10,806 nt of DNA from Flavobacteriales bacterium UBA2426. GTDB lineage: Bacteria; Bacteroidota; Bacteroidia; Flavobacteriales_F; PHOS-HE28. The stretch lies in assembly GCA_002342985.1 (NCBI GenBank), contig DDRC01000027.1:632-11437 (forward strand), given 5' to 3'. Positions 1-7,121 of this stretch are shown here, piece after piece (the stretch's first letter is position 1; each line of letters starts with the position of its first letter). Below the pieces are notes generated by a model that had not been told where the DNA came from, searched no databases, and was given only the letters and a program-made list of their open reading frames with translations. The translations under genes and the position numbers were made by a program.

Positions 1-1382
1 TGAGCACCGACGGCGGCCTCACCTGGCCCGAGCGCTTCAACACCGCCACGGGCATCGCCGTGAACTCCGGCGGCACCCCCAGCACCCAGACCCGCAAGAT
101 CAACCTCAGCTGCGCCATCCAGGCCAACCCGGCCAACGTGAAGTTCCGTTTCCGCCATGATGGCGATGCCGGCACCTCGCACTACCACTGGCAGATCGAC
201 GATGTGAGGATCGTGGAGCTCTACGATCACGACCTGCGCGTCACCAGCACCAGCACCTCGGCCTTCGACCTCGACCTGGCCATCAGCTACGACTCGCTGA
301 AGTACACCCTCTTCCCCTACAGCCAGCTTCGTCCCGTGCCCCTGAACATGACGGTGCTGAACAACAGCACCATCCCGCAGGCCGGCACCGTGGCGAATTT
401 CACCGTGACCCGCCAGGGCACGGAGGTGCTGAATCAGGATCAGGATCTCGGCGACTTCCCGCTCTGCCCCTCTGAGCAGAAGGTGTGGGTGAACCCCTCC
501 TTCATCCCTCCCGCTGAGGCTGGCACCTACAATGTCGCCTTCGCCATCTCGGCCGCTGACCCGGACAACACCCCCGCCGACAATACCGGTACGGGCAGCT
601 TCGGCGTGAGCCAGTTCATCTACGCCCGCGACAATGGCACCATTGCCACCTTCGAGGATGGCGCTGGTGACGGCAGCGTGCTGATCCTTGGCAACACCTT
701 CTACATCGCCAATGCGGTGGACCTGCACTCCATCGACGTGGCCCTGAACAACGGCTCCGAGGTGGGCGCGATCTTCGTGGGTGAGTTGCGCAATCCCAAC
801 GAAGCCGACTTCCCCGTGATTGCCACGACGCCAGAGGTGGTGGTGACGCAAAGCATGCTGGGCGGCACGGGCAGCAGCAACTTCACCAAGGCCCTGTTCG
901 ACCTGCCCGTGGCGCTGGACGCCAACACGGACTACATGGTGACCATCCGCTGCTTCGGCAACATCCGCATCGGCGTGAGCGGCGAGAGCGAGGAGCAGAC
1001 CTCCTTCATCTATTACATCAGCCCGACCCAAGGCGAGGACTGGTTCTACACCACCGCCACCCCGATGGTGCGCATGAACTTCGACCCCACCGCCAGCATC
1101 GCCTCCATCGACCGCGCCAGCGGCATCGGCCTCGGGCAGAACATCCCCAACCCCAGCCGCCTGAACACCACCATCCCCTACACGCTGGAGACCGCCGCGA
1201 ACGTGGTGATCGAGCTCCACGACGTGAGCGGCAAGCTGGTGCAGCGCATCGCTGAGGGCTTCCGCCCGGCCGGCACCTACCGCACGCAGCTGAACGTGCA
1301 GGACCTCACCGAGGGCCTGTACTTCTACACCCTGCGCGCCGGCGATGCCAGCGTGACCAAGCGGATGGCCGTAGAGCGCTAG
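1..1382 (+). CDS. T9SS cargo protein, 5'-partial (type A C-terminal sorting domain)
   Basis: The frame is open from the left edge (first full codon at base 3) and gives 459 visible residues, so the N-terminus and any signal peptide lie outside the window. An early segment, through HWQIDDVRI, resembles the last strands of a MAM/jelly-roll adhesion domain. A middle region of Ig-like, beta-rich, Asn/Thr-rich sequence follows. The last 86 residues form a T9SS type A sorting domain: LGQNIPNPSRLNTTIPY, then LHDVSGKLV, an AGTY turn, GLYFYTL, and a basic end at KRMAVER. The T9SS would carry the protein across the outer membrane and PorU-type processing would remove the domain. The next gene is a paralogue: the segments STDGGLTWP and WQIDDVRIVE here match STNNTDWP and WYVDDVKVLE there. 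Substrate or ligand is unknown; a role as a secreted surface or adhesin-like protein is inferred. A strong hairpin terminator lies 29 bases downstream. Confidence 0.88.
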   Translation, partial: STDGGLTWPERFNTATGIAVNSGGTPSTQTRKINLSCAIQANPANVKFRFRHDGDAGTSHYHWQIDDVRIVELYDHDLRVTSTSTSAFDLDLAISYDSLKYTLFPYSQLRPVPLNMTVLNNSTIPQAGTVANFTVTRQGTEVLNQDQDLGDFPLCPSEQKVWVNPSFIPPAEAGTYNVAFAISAADPDNTPADNTGTGSFGVSQFIYARDNGTIATFEDGAGDGSVLILGNTFYIANAVDLHSIDVALNNGSEVGAIFVGELRNPNEADFPVIATTPEVVVTQSMLGGTGSSNFTKALFDLPVALDANTDYMVTIRCFGNIRIGVSGESEEQTSFIYYISPTQGEDWFYTTATPMVRMNFDPTASIASIDRASGIGLGQNIPNPSRLNTTIPYTLETAANVVIELHDVSGKLVQRIAEGFRPAGTYRTQLNVQDLTEGLYFYTLRAGDASVTKRMAVER

Positions 1383-1410
1383 GCCGCTCGCCATTCAAGC
1401 CAGTATTCCT

Positions 1411-1439
1411 GAGCGGGGCGCCCAATGGGCGCCCCGCTT
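1411..1439 (+). terminator. Intrinsic terminator hairpin after first T9SS gene
   Basis: A 12-bp perfect stem (AGCGGGGCGCCC at 1412-1423 pairing with GGGCGCCCCGCT at 1427-1438) closes a three-base AAT loop and can be extended by one G-T pair. It begins 29 bases after the stop codon. The following T-run is short (TTCGTT), so this is a strong GC stem with a weak U-tract. It separates the two T9SS genes into different transcripts. Confidence 0.75.
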
Positions 1440-1527
1440 CGTTCCGGAGCCTGGCCTCCCCCTTCACCGAAGGAATCCATGCCTTCCTCGGCCCCCAAGG
1501 ATGACTGCCGATCCGTAACGTTTCGTC

Positions 1528-1559
1528 CTTGGAAAAGCCGTGATGCAGCGTTTCATTTG
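1528..1559 (+). promoter_or_regulatory. Candidate Bacteroidota-type promoter for second T9SS gene
   Basis: TTCATTTG at 1552-1559 differs from the Bacteroidota -7 consensus TAnnTTTG at one position. CTTG at 1528-1531 lies 20 bases upstream, the usual spacing for the -33 TTTG element. Transcription would begin near 1564, giving a leader of about 40 bases before the ATG at 1605. Both elements are imperfect, so this is only a candidate. Confidence 0.35.
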
Positions 1560-1604
1560 CAGGTCGAACCCCTCGTGGTAAATCCCTCAGAAACCCAACG
1601 AACG

Positions 1605-3476
1605 ATGAAGAAGATCTACTCGACGATGCTGCTGCTGTCCGTGGCCCTTGCCGGCAACGTGATGGCGCAGAGCAAGACCCCGTATGCGGGTCCGCGCGTG
1701 CCCGTGAAGCGCTCACTTGACCCTGCCGTAACCGTTGGTCCCGCCGCGAGCGGTGCGCGCAGCGAAGTGCTCTGGGAGAGCGATTTCTCCGCTCCTGGCG
1801 ATTGGGCCATCGCGCATGACGGCCCGGTAAACCTCGACTGGCAGATTGGCACCGGTCTGGCCAGCACCGGGGATTATCCAACTCCCGCCATTGAGAGCAC
1901 AACGGCCGCCAACGGCTACGCGATGTATGATTCGGATGCCGGGGTGAACACCTCTGGCAATTTCGAGTATGCCCACATCACCAACGCTGCCTCATTCAGC
2001 ACGGCGGGCTACCCGAACGTCATCGTGGAGTTCCAGACCCAGTACCGCCGCTTCAACAATGAGCAGACCTTCCTGGTGGTGAGCACCAACAACACCGATT
2101 GGCCTACCAACCTTGAGCCCGGCACTGATATCAGCGGCCTGACGAATGTGTTCCACGTGTTCGCGCCCGGCGAGCTGACCCAGGGCGTCTCCCCCGGCAA
2201 CCCGGTGACCAGGCGGATCAACATCTCCTCCGCAGCAGGCGACCAGCCGCAGGTTTGGATCCGCTTCCTCTTCGTGGGCATTTGGGGCTACACCTGGTAT
2301 GTGGACGACGTGAAGGTGCTCGAGCAGCCAGCCTACGACCTGGTGCTGCAGAACGGCTTCCTCTCCCACACGGGAAATGGCGAGGAGTATGGCCGAGTTC
2401 CGTCCGGCCAGTTGAACCCCACCATGCGCGTGGGTGGCGACTTCTTCAACTTCGGCGTGAACCCGATGACCAATGTGGCACTGAGCATGACGGTCGCTGG
2501 CGCCTCCCCCTTCAACGCCAGCAGCACCCCGGTGGACCTGAACAGTGGCGTGGAAAGCGCCATGGATCAGGATGTTACCCTTCCGAACGGCGGTGCATTG
2601 GCGCCTGGCGTGTATAATGCCGTGTTCGCGCTGGCCGGTGCCGAGAGCGATCAGGAGGAAGACGTTCTGAACAACGCCTACCTCCGGAACTTCGAGGTGA
2701 ACAACGATTGGTATACCCTCGACGGCATCGGCAACCACCCCGCCGGCTACGAGGCCCTCACCTCGGCCGGAACGAACAGCTTCACCGATGCCACCGACGG
2801 CCTGGTGCTGTTCAACTACTACGAGTTCCGCACCGCGCAGATGGTCTACGGCATGGAGATCGGCATCACCAGCACCTCGCAGGTGGGCTCCTACTTCATC
2901 GCCTCCATCTATGACACCACCCTCACTGCCGACACCCACCTCGATGTGCCCCTGTACTCGACGGACGTGATCGACATCACCCAGGCCCACATCGATGCCG
3001 GCAAGGTGACCGTGATCTTCCCCGAGGCGCAGAACATGCAGCCCGGCGGCTACTTCTTCGGCATCCAGATGTACAGCAACGGCGGCGCCAACAACCTGCG
3101 CGTGGTGGACGACCTCACCGTGCCCCAGCCGGGCCTTGCCAGCGGCATCGACATCCCCGGCCCTGCGGACCAGGTGTACAGCAACGGCAACGCCTACCAC
3201 ATCCGCTTGGCGCTGAACAGCGCCGTTGGCATGCCCGAGCAGGAGCTCACTGGCGTATCGCTCTACCCGAACCCCGCCAACGGGATCGTGAACTTCCGCA
3301 CCGAGGCCTTCGGCAACTACGCCATCCAGGTGCTCGACCCCTTGGGCCGCGAGGTGCTGAGCACCCGTAGCAACGGCAGCGCTACACTCGACCTCCGCGG
3401 AAACGCCGCCGGATTGTATCTGGTGCGCATCACCGACGGCCAGGCGAGCACCGTGCAACGGATCACGCTGAACTAA
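1605..3476 (+). CDS. T9SS cargo protein with signal peptide and type A sorting domain
   Basis: The ATG at 1605 gives a 623-residue protein with a classic Sec signal peptide: MKK, a hydrophobic core LLLSVALAG, and cleavage expected after MAQ near residue 22. The reading frame stays open back to 1425, but that extension starts inside the terminator hairpin and would bury the signal peptide, so it is rejected. The first third of the mature part is a jelly-roll/MAM-like domain ending in YTWYVDDVKVLE. Ig-like and beta-rich regions follow. Residues about 550-623 are a T9SS sorting domain: GVSLYPNPANG, LDPLGREVL, AAGLYLVRI and a final QRITLN. It is a divergent tandem paralogue of the upstream gene, with a different subclass of sorting domain (shorter, opening with LYPNPANG). 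A surface-attached or released protein is inferred; no catalytic motif was seen. Confidence 0.9.
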   Translation: MKKIYSTMLLLSVALAGNVMAQSKTPYAGPRVPVKRSLDPAVTVGPAASGARSEVLWESDFSAPGDWAIAHDGPVNLDWQIGTGLASTGDYPTPAIESTTAANGYAMYDSDAGVNTSGNFEYAHITNAASFSTAGYPNVIVEFQTQYRRFNNEQTFLVVSTNNTDWPTNLEPGTDISGLTNVFHVFAPGELTQGVSPGNPVTRRINISSAAGDQPQVWIRFLFVGIWGYTWYVDDVKVLEQPAYDLVLQNGFLSHTGNGEEYGRVPSGQLNPTMRVGGDFFNFGVNPMTNVALSMTVAGASPFNASSTPVDLNSGVESAMDQDVTLPNGGALAPGVYNAVFALAGAESDQEEDVLNNAYLRNFEVNNDWYTLDGIGNHPAGYEALTSAGTNSFTDATDGLVLFNYYEFRTAQMVYGMEIGITSTSQVGSYFIASIYDTTLTADTHLDVPLYSTDVIDITQAHIDAGKVTVIFPEAQNMQPGGYFFGIQMYSNGGANNLRVVDDLTVPQPGLASGIDIPGPADQVYSNGNAYHIRLALNSAVGMPEQELTGVSLYPNPANGIVNFRTEAFGNYAIQVLDPLGREVLSTRSNGSATLDLRGNAAGLYLVRITDGQASTVQRITLN

Positions 3477-3490
3477 AGGGAGCCTTCCCG

Positions 3491-3530
3491 AAGCAAGAGC
3501 CCCCGTGCCATGGCACGGGGGCTCTTGCTT
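3491..3530. terminator. Perfect 40-base palindrome, bidirectional terminator
   Basis: The 20 bases AAGCAAGAGCCCCCGTGCCA at 3491-3510 are followed directly by their exact reverse complement, ending in CTTGCTTT. Folded, this gives a very stable stem capped by a small loop around CCATGG. It lies 14 bases after the stop of the plus-strand T9SS gene and 19 bases beyond the stop of the minus-strand ABC ATPase gene, between two convergent genes. It can therefore end transcription from both sides. The T-tracts (TTGCTTTA on plus, TTGCTTCG on minus) are modest. Confidence 0.85.
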
Positions 3531-3549
3531 TACGGCGCGCCGGAATGGA

Positions 3550-4314
3550 TCAGCGCCCGCCCGAGAGGGAGCGCTTCACCTGTCGCATCAGATTGCCGGC
3601 GAAGACGAACTCGTTCAGCTCCTGGTTGTCGCTGTGCATGAGCGCTTCGCGATCGCCTTCCCACCACTTGCGCCCCTTGTGGATGAAGACGATGTGCTCG
3701 CCGGTCTCCATCACGCTGTTCATGTCGTGCGTGATGACGATGGTGGTGGTGTTGAACTCCTCGGTGATCTCCTTGATCAGGTCGTCGATGACGATGCTCG
3801 TCTGCGGGTCGAGGCCGCTGTTCGGCTCATCGCAGAAGAGGTACTCGGGCTCCATGGCGATCGCGCGCGCGATGCCCACCCGCTTCTGCATGCCGCCGCT
3901 CAGCTCAGCCGGATAGAGACCGTCCTTGTCCACGATGTTCACGCGCCTCAGGCAGGAGTGCGCGCGGTCGGCCATCTCGCTGCGCGCCATGCGCCCGAAC
4001 ATGCGCAGCGGGAACATCACGTTCTCGATGACCGTGAGGCTATCGAAGAGCGCAGAGCCCTGGAAGAGCATGCCGATGCGCTGGCGGATCACGCGCTTCT
4101 CCTCGGCATCCAGGTCATGGAAGGAGCGCCCCTCGTAGAGCACGCGCCCCTCCTCTGGCCTGTGGAGGCCCACCATGCACTTGGCCAGCACGCTCTTGCC
4201 CGATCCGCTGCGGCCGATGATCTGGTTCACCTTGCCGCGCTGGAACACCGCATCGATGCCCTGGAGGACCTGCACCTCGCCGAAGCGCTTGCCCAGGCCC
4301 TCCACCGCGATCAT
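3550..4314 (-). CDS. mlaF: MlaF-like ABC transporter ATP-binding protein
   Basis: This 254-residue protein is a complete ABC ATPase. It has Walker A GRSGSGKS (34-41), a Q-loop at FQGSALFDSLTVIENV (Q85), signature LSGGMQKR (138-145), Walker B YLFCDE (158-163) and the switch histidine H195 in ITHD. The SALFDSLTV stretch after the Q-loop and the EPNSGLDP D-loop region are characteristic of the MlaF family, which powers lipid movement between inner and outer membranes. Its ATG overlaps the stop of the permease gene as ATGA (4314-4311), so the two are translationally coupled and probably form one complex. No MlaD, MlaB or MlaC gene lies nearby; in many Bacteroidota the MCE-domain partner is encoded elsewhere. 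The exact substrate (phospholipid or another lipid) cannot be read from the sequence. Confidence 0.93.
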   Translation of the reverse strand: MIAVEGLGKRFGEVQVLQGIDAVFQRGKVNQIIGRSGSGKSVLAKCMVGLHRPEEGRVLYEGRSFHDLDAEEKRVIRQRIGMLFQGSALFDSLTVIENVMFPLRMFGRMARSEMADRAHSCLRRVNIVDKDGLYPAELSGGMQKRVGIARAIAMEPEYLFCDEPNSGLDPQTSIVIDDLIKEITEEFNTTTIVITHDMNSVMETGEHIVFIHKGRKWWEGDREALMHSDNQELNEFVFAGNLMRQVKRSLSGGR

Positions 4315-5051
4315 AGCAGCAGGGCTTGCGTGAGCACGAGGTTGGCCAGGAGGATCACCACATTGCTGTATACCACCGCGCGCGTGCTGCTGATGCCCAC
4401 CTCGCGCGTGCCGCCCCTGGTGTAGTATCCCTGGTAGGCGCTCACCGTGGTGATGATGAAGGCGAACACCACCGTCTTGATCAGGGCGTAGACCACGTGG
4501 TAGGGCTTGAATCCGAGCTGGATGCCCAGGATGAAATCATCGCTGGCCACCACGCCGGTCTGCACCCCGGCCAGCCAGCCTCCGAAGATGCCCAGGAACA
4601 TGCTGATCATCACCAGGAACGGATTGATGAGCATGGTGGCTGCGATCTTCGGGAGGATGAGGTAGCCCGCCGAGTTCACGCCCATGATGTCCAGCGCGTC
4701 GATCTGCTCCTTCACCCGCATGGATCCGATCTCGGCGGCGATGTTGCTGCCCACCTTACCGGCCAGGATCAGGGAGATCACTGTGGGGCTGAACTCCAGG
4801 ATGGTGCTCTGCCGGGTGGCGAATCCCACCACCCAGGCCTGAATGAGCGGGCTGTCGATGTTCGTCCTTGTCTGGATCGTGATCACCGCCCCCATGAAGG
4901 CCGAGAGCAGCGCCACGATGCCCACGCTCTTCACCCCCAGCAGGTCCATCTCCTCCACCGTGCGCCTCACATAGATGCTGAACCGCTCCGGCTTGCCGAA
5001 GGTGTCGCGCAGCAGGAGGAAGTACCGGCCGATATGGAAGAGGATGCCCAA
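4311..5051 (-). CDS. mlaE: MlaE-like ABC transporter permease (MlaE/YrbE family)
   Basis: Starting at TTG 5051, the product is 246 residues, close to the usual MlaE length. The N-terminus reads MGILFHIGRYFLLLRDTF, matching the amphipathic first helix of Bacteroidota MlaE proteins. It has several hydrophobic segments (about residues 43-60, 89-106 and 140-165, then two near the C-terminus) and the family coupling helix EQIDALDIMG at 115-124. The frame runs open to 5372, but the extra 107 residues are Arg/Pro/Ala-rich, lie opposite a lipoprotein gene and contain a probable promoter, so they are rejected. A second candidate start, ATG at 5132 behind GGGAGG, would add 27 unconserved-looking residues. 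Together with the downstream ATPase it should form the inner-membrane core of a lipid transporter. Confidence 0.9.
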   Translation of the reverse strand: MGILFHIGRYFLLLRDTFGKPERFSIYVRRTVEEMDLLGVKSVGIVALLSAFMGAVITIQTRTNIDSPLIQAWVVGFATRQSTILEFSPTVISLILAGKVGSNIAAEIGSMRVKEQIDALDIMGVNSAGYLILPKIAATMLINPFLVMISMFLGIFGGWLAGVQTGVVASDDFILGIQLGFKPYHVVYALIKTVVFAFIITTVSAYQGYYTRGGTREVGISSTRAVVYSNVVILLANLVLTQALLL

Positions 5052-5062
5052 GGCGATGCGGC

Positions 5063-5070
5063 CAAAAGTA
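5063..5070 (-). promoter_or_regulatory. Candidate -7 promoter element for mlaE-mlaF
   Basis: On the minus strand TACTTTTG (5070 down to 5063) is a perfect match to the Bacteroidota -7 consensus TAnnTTTG. It ends 11 bases before the TTG start at 5051, so transcription would begin only a few bases before the coding region. No clear -33 TTTG is visible. Its position supports the short form of MlaE and rejects the long N-terminal extension. Confidence 0.5.
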
Positions 5071-5105
5071 GGCCTTGATCCCCACCGCGCGGCGCCCCGG
5101 GCACC

Positions 5106-5113
5106 TACCTTCG
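5106..5113 (+). promoter_or_regulatory. Weak candidate -7 element for lipoprotein-sprT-manC unit
   Basis: TACCTTCG differs from TAnnTTTG at one base and ends five bases before the GTG start at 5119. There is no -33 element at the normal distance; the nearest TTG (5075-5077) is too far. It is reported because the divergent gap needs a plus-strand promoter and this is the only visible candidate. Confidence 0.2.
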
Positions 5114-5118
5114 GGCCC

Positions 5119-5313
5119 GTGCAACCGCGCATCATCGCCTCCCGCACCCTGCTCGTGCTGGCCATCGGGCTGCTGGCCGCAGGATGCGCGAGCGGCCCGA
5201 AGAAGTACCGGAAGAAGCGGGGGTGCGATTGCCCGAAGTGGAACCAGGCGCCCGCACGCCCCGCCGGAGAACATGCCTGGCATTGGCCGGAAGGGGGAGG
5301 CCTGCTCGGCTGA
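5119..5313 (+). CDS. Small lipoprotein with CDCPKW motif
   Basis: From GTG 5119 the product is 64 residues. A basic N-terminus (QPRIIASR) is followed by the hydrophobic stretch TLLVLAIGLLAAG and a lipobox LAAGC, so signal peptidase II would cleave before Cys24. The mature part is only about 41 residues: a Lys/Arg-rich segment (KKYRKKR), then GCDCPKW, then a Pro/Gly-rich tail. Short Bacteroidota lipoproteins with a basic stretch followed by a Cys-x-Cys-Pro motif look familiar to me, but I cannot assign a function. The open frame begins earlier at 4975, but that part overlaps mlaE and lacks a signal sequence. The gene is divergent from mlaE and seven bases ahead of the SprT-like gene. The two cysteines of CDC could form a disulfide or bind metal (inference). 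Confidence 0.72.
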   Translation: MQPRIIASRTLLVLAIGLLAAGCASGPKKYRKKRGCDCPKWNQAPARPAGEHAWHWPEGGGLLG

Positions 5314-5320
5314 GCCCGCC

Positions 5321-5974
5321 ATGGCACCCGGGGGATTGGATGCGCTGCGCCGCCGCCTGCCCGAAGGCGCATGGCCTCCGGTGGCCGAGTGGCTCAGGGC
5401 CCATCCGGTGCAGGTACGGGTGGTGCGGGCCAGGCGCACCAAGCTCGGCGACTACCGCAACACCGCTGATGGCGGCTTGCCCAGGATCACCGTGAACGGC
5501 AATCTCAACCCCTTCGCGTTCCTGGTGACGCTGGTGCATGAATTCGCCCATCACGACACCTTCCTCCGCGCCAGGCGGGCGGAACCGCATGGGCCGGAAT
5601 GGCGGGCTGCCTACCAGCGGCTCATGCGCCCCTACCTGTCCCCTGCGGTGCTGCCCGCAGACGTGCTGGCCGCGCTGCATACCCACCTCAGGAAGGCACC
5701 GGCCAGCAGCTGCGCCGACCCCCAGCTCATGCGTGCGCTGCACCGGCACGACCCCGCCCCCGGGCTCCTGCTGGAGCGGCTGCCCGAACGCGCCGTGTTC
5801 CGGTTCAACGGAGCCGTGTACGTGAAGGGCCCTCGGCTGCGGAAACGGTTCCGCTGCGCCTGCCTCAGCAACCGCCGCAACTACCTCATGCACCCGCTCA
5901 TCGAGGTGGATGCCGCGTCCCCCGCGCGGTTGGATGCCGCTTGGGCCAACCCCAGTACCTTGCGCCACGGATGA
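5321..5974 (+). CDS. SprT-like zinc metalloprotease-fold protein
   Basis: From ATG 5321 the product is 217 residues. The zinc-binding motif is HEFAH (H73, E74, H77) in LVTLVHEFAHH, with the probable third ligand H90 in EPHGPEW, the usual SprT spacing. The ITVNGNLNPFAFLVTLVHE lead-in fits the family. The C-terminal part (FRFNGAVYVKGPRLRKRFRC through YLMHPLIEV) resembles the small beta-rich C-terminal part of SprT proteins. Only a CAC pair (179, 181) is present there, not a full four-cysteine zinc ribbon. Eukaryotic Spartan relatives degrade DNA-protein crosslinks; the bacterial role is uncertain and the protein is expected to be cytoplasmic. An earlier ATG at 5273 would overlap the lipoprotein gene. 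Its stop overlaps the next start as ATGA (5971-5974), implying translational coupling with manC. Confidence 0.85.
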   Translation: MAPGGLDALRRRLPEGAWPPVAEWLRAHPVQVRVVRARRTKLGDYRNTADGGLPRITVNGNLNPFAFLVTLVHEFAHHDTFLRARRAEPHGPEWRAAYQRLMRPYLSPAVLPADVLAALHTHLRKAPASSCADPQLMRALHRHDPAPGLLLERLPERAVFRFNGAVYVKGPRLRKRFRCACLSNRRNYLMHPLIEVDAASPARLDAAWANPSTLRHG

Positions 5975-7062
5975 AGACCGAACACACTTGGTGCGTAATC
6001 ATGGCCGGTGGCGTGGGGAGCCGATTCTGGCCGATGAGCCGGAGCGCCTATCCGAAGCAGTTCCTCGATTTCCTCGGGCTGGGCCGCACGCTTCTGCAGC
6101 AGACCTACGACCGCTTCCTTCCGCTCTGCGGCAAGGAACGCATCCTGGTGGTGACCAATGCGCGCTACGCCGCCATCGTGCGCGAGCAGCTGCCCGACCT
6201 TGAGCCATGGCAGGTGCTGGAGGAGCCCGGTCGCCGCAACACGGCACCTTGCGTGGCGTTTGCCAATGCCGTCATCGCACGGCGCGACCCCGAAGCCGCC
6301 ATCATCGTCGCCCCCAGCGACCACCTCGTGCTGAAGGAGGAGGCCTTCCTCGGCACCCTCCGAACCGCCCTTGACCAAGCCGTCTCCGCCGATTGCCTGG
6401 TGACGCTCGGGATACTCCCGAGCCGGCCCGACACCGGGTACGGCTACATCCAGTTCGCCGAGGACGGCGCATCGAGCCACCCCAGGGTGAAGAAGGTGCG
6501 CACCTTCACCGAGAAGCCCGACCACGAAACCGCGCTCCGGTTCCTGGAGAGCGGAGATTTCCTCTGGAACGCCGGGATCTTCATCTGGACGCTGAAGAGC
6601 ATCGACCGCGCCATGAAGCGCCACCTGCCGGCCTTGGCAAAGGCCTTCACCGACAGGGAGAAGGACCTGGCCGGTGACCGGTTCACGGAAGCCGTGGCGG
6701 CCGTCTATGCCGAATGCGAGAGCGAGAGCATCGATTACGGAATCATGGAGAAGGCGGACAACGTCTACACCGTGGCAGGCGACTTCGGCTGGAGCGACCT
6801 GGGCACTTGGGGCAGCCTGTACACCCACCTGCCGAAGGATGACAGCGGGAATGCCGCCATCGGCAGCGCTGTGAAGCTCTACGGCTGCAGCGGCAATGTG
6901 GTGCATGCGCACGATGGCCGGCTGCTGGTGCTTCAGGGGCTGGATGACTACATCGTGGTGAGCACCCACGACGCGCTGCTGGTGTGCCGGAAGCGGGACG
7001 AGCAGCAGATCAAGCAGTTCGTGACCGACCTCACCGCCGAGAGTGGCGAGCGCTACATCTGA
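5971..7062 (+). CDS. manC: Mannose-1-phosphate guanylyltransferase
   Basis: This 363-residue enzyme joins GTP and mannose-1-phosphate to make GDP-mannose for surface glycans and other mannosylated or fucosylated polymers. The nucleotide-binding loop is MAGGVGSRFWPMSRSAYPKQF (from residue 11). Further family motifs are EEPGRRNTAP (84-93), APSDH (114-118), TGYGYI (155-160), FTEKP (179-183) and FLWNAGIF (197-204). The sugar-binding GDFGWSDLGTWGSL follows. It ends after the left-handed beta-helix-like C-terminal part and lacks the fused phosphomannose isomerase domain of the long ManC/AlgA type, so it is the stand-alone form. The ATG at 5971 sits in an ATGA overlap with the SprT-like gene; the frame's upstream extension to 5599 lies inside that gene and is rejected. 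Confidence 0.95.
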   Translation: MKTEHTWCVIMAGGVGSRFWPMSRSAYPKQFLDFLGLGRTLLQQTYDRFLPLCGKERILVVTNARYAAIVREQLPDLEPWQVLEEPGRRNTAPCVAFANAVIARRDPEAAIIVAPSDHLVLKEEAFLGTLRTALDQAVSADCLVTLGILPSRPDTGYGYIQFAEDGASSHPRVKKVRTFTEKPDHETALRFLESGDFLWNAGIFIWTLKSIDRAMKRHLPALAKAFTDREKDLAGDRFTEAVAAVYAECESESIDYGIMEKADNVYTVAGDFGWSDLGTWGSLYTHLPKDDSGNAAIGSAVKLYGCSGNVVHAHDGRLLVLQGLDDYIVVSTHDALLVCRKRDEQQIKQFVTDLTAESGERYI

Positions 7063-7093
7063 TAGGATGCGCGGAACCGCCCCATGATCAGGT

Positions 7094-7101
7094 TTATTTT
7101 G
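7094..7101 (+). promoter_or_regulatory. Weak candidate -7 element before rnd
   Basis: TTATTTTG differs from TAnnTTTG at one base and lies in a short AT-rich patch (GGTTTATTTTGG) in the 59-base gap between manC and rnd. It ends 20 bases before the GTG start. No -33 element is visible, so rnd may instead be read through from manC. Confidence 0.25.
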
Positions 7102-7121
7102 GCGCCTGCCAGCCCGCATCC

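Noticed and set aside
1425..1604. N-terminal extension of the second T9SS protein
   Set aside because: Its ATG lies in the terminator hairpin and it would hide the signal peptide that starts at 1605.
1992..3458. Long minus-strand open frame (488 codons) opposite the second T9SS gene
   Set aside because: It is His/Val/Gly/Ala-rich without any recognisable domain and mirrors the codons of a clear T9SS protein; GC-rich genes commonly leave the antisense frame open.
3505..4425. Plus-strand open frame of 306 codons opposite the MlaF-like gene
   Set aside because: The minus strand carries every ABC ATPase motif; this product is repetitive in His, Ala, Leu and Asp and starts beside the terminator.
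5075..5320. N-terminal extension of the SprT-like protein (starts at 5075 or 5273)
   Set aside because: It overlaps the lipoprotein gene in another frame and is Pro/Arg/Ala-rich without conservation cues; AAGGGGGAGG at 5291-5300 is about 20 bases from ATG 5321, too far for a normal ribosome binding site.
7071..7080. Small inverted repeat GCGGAACCGC after manC
   Set aside because: A four-base stem with a two-base loop and no T-run is too weak for a terminator.
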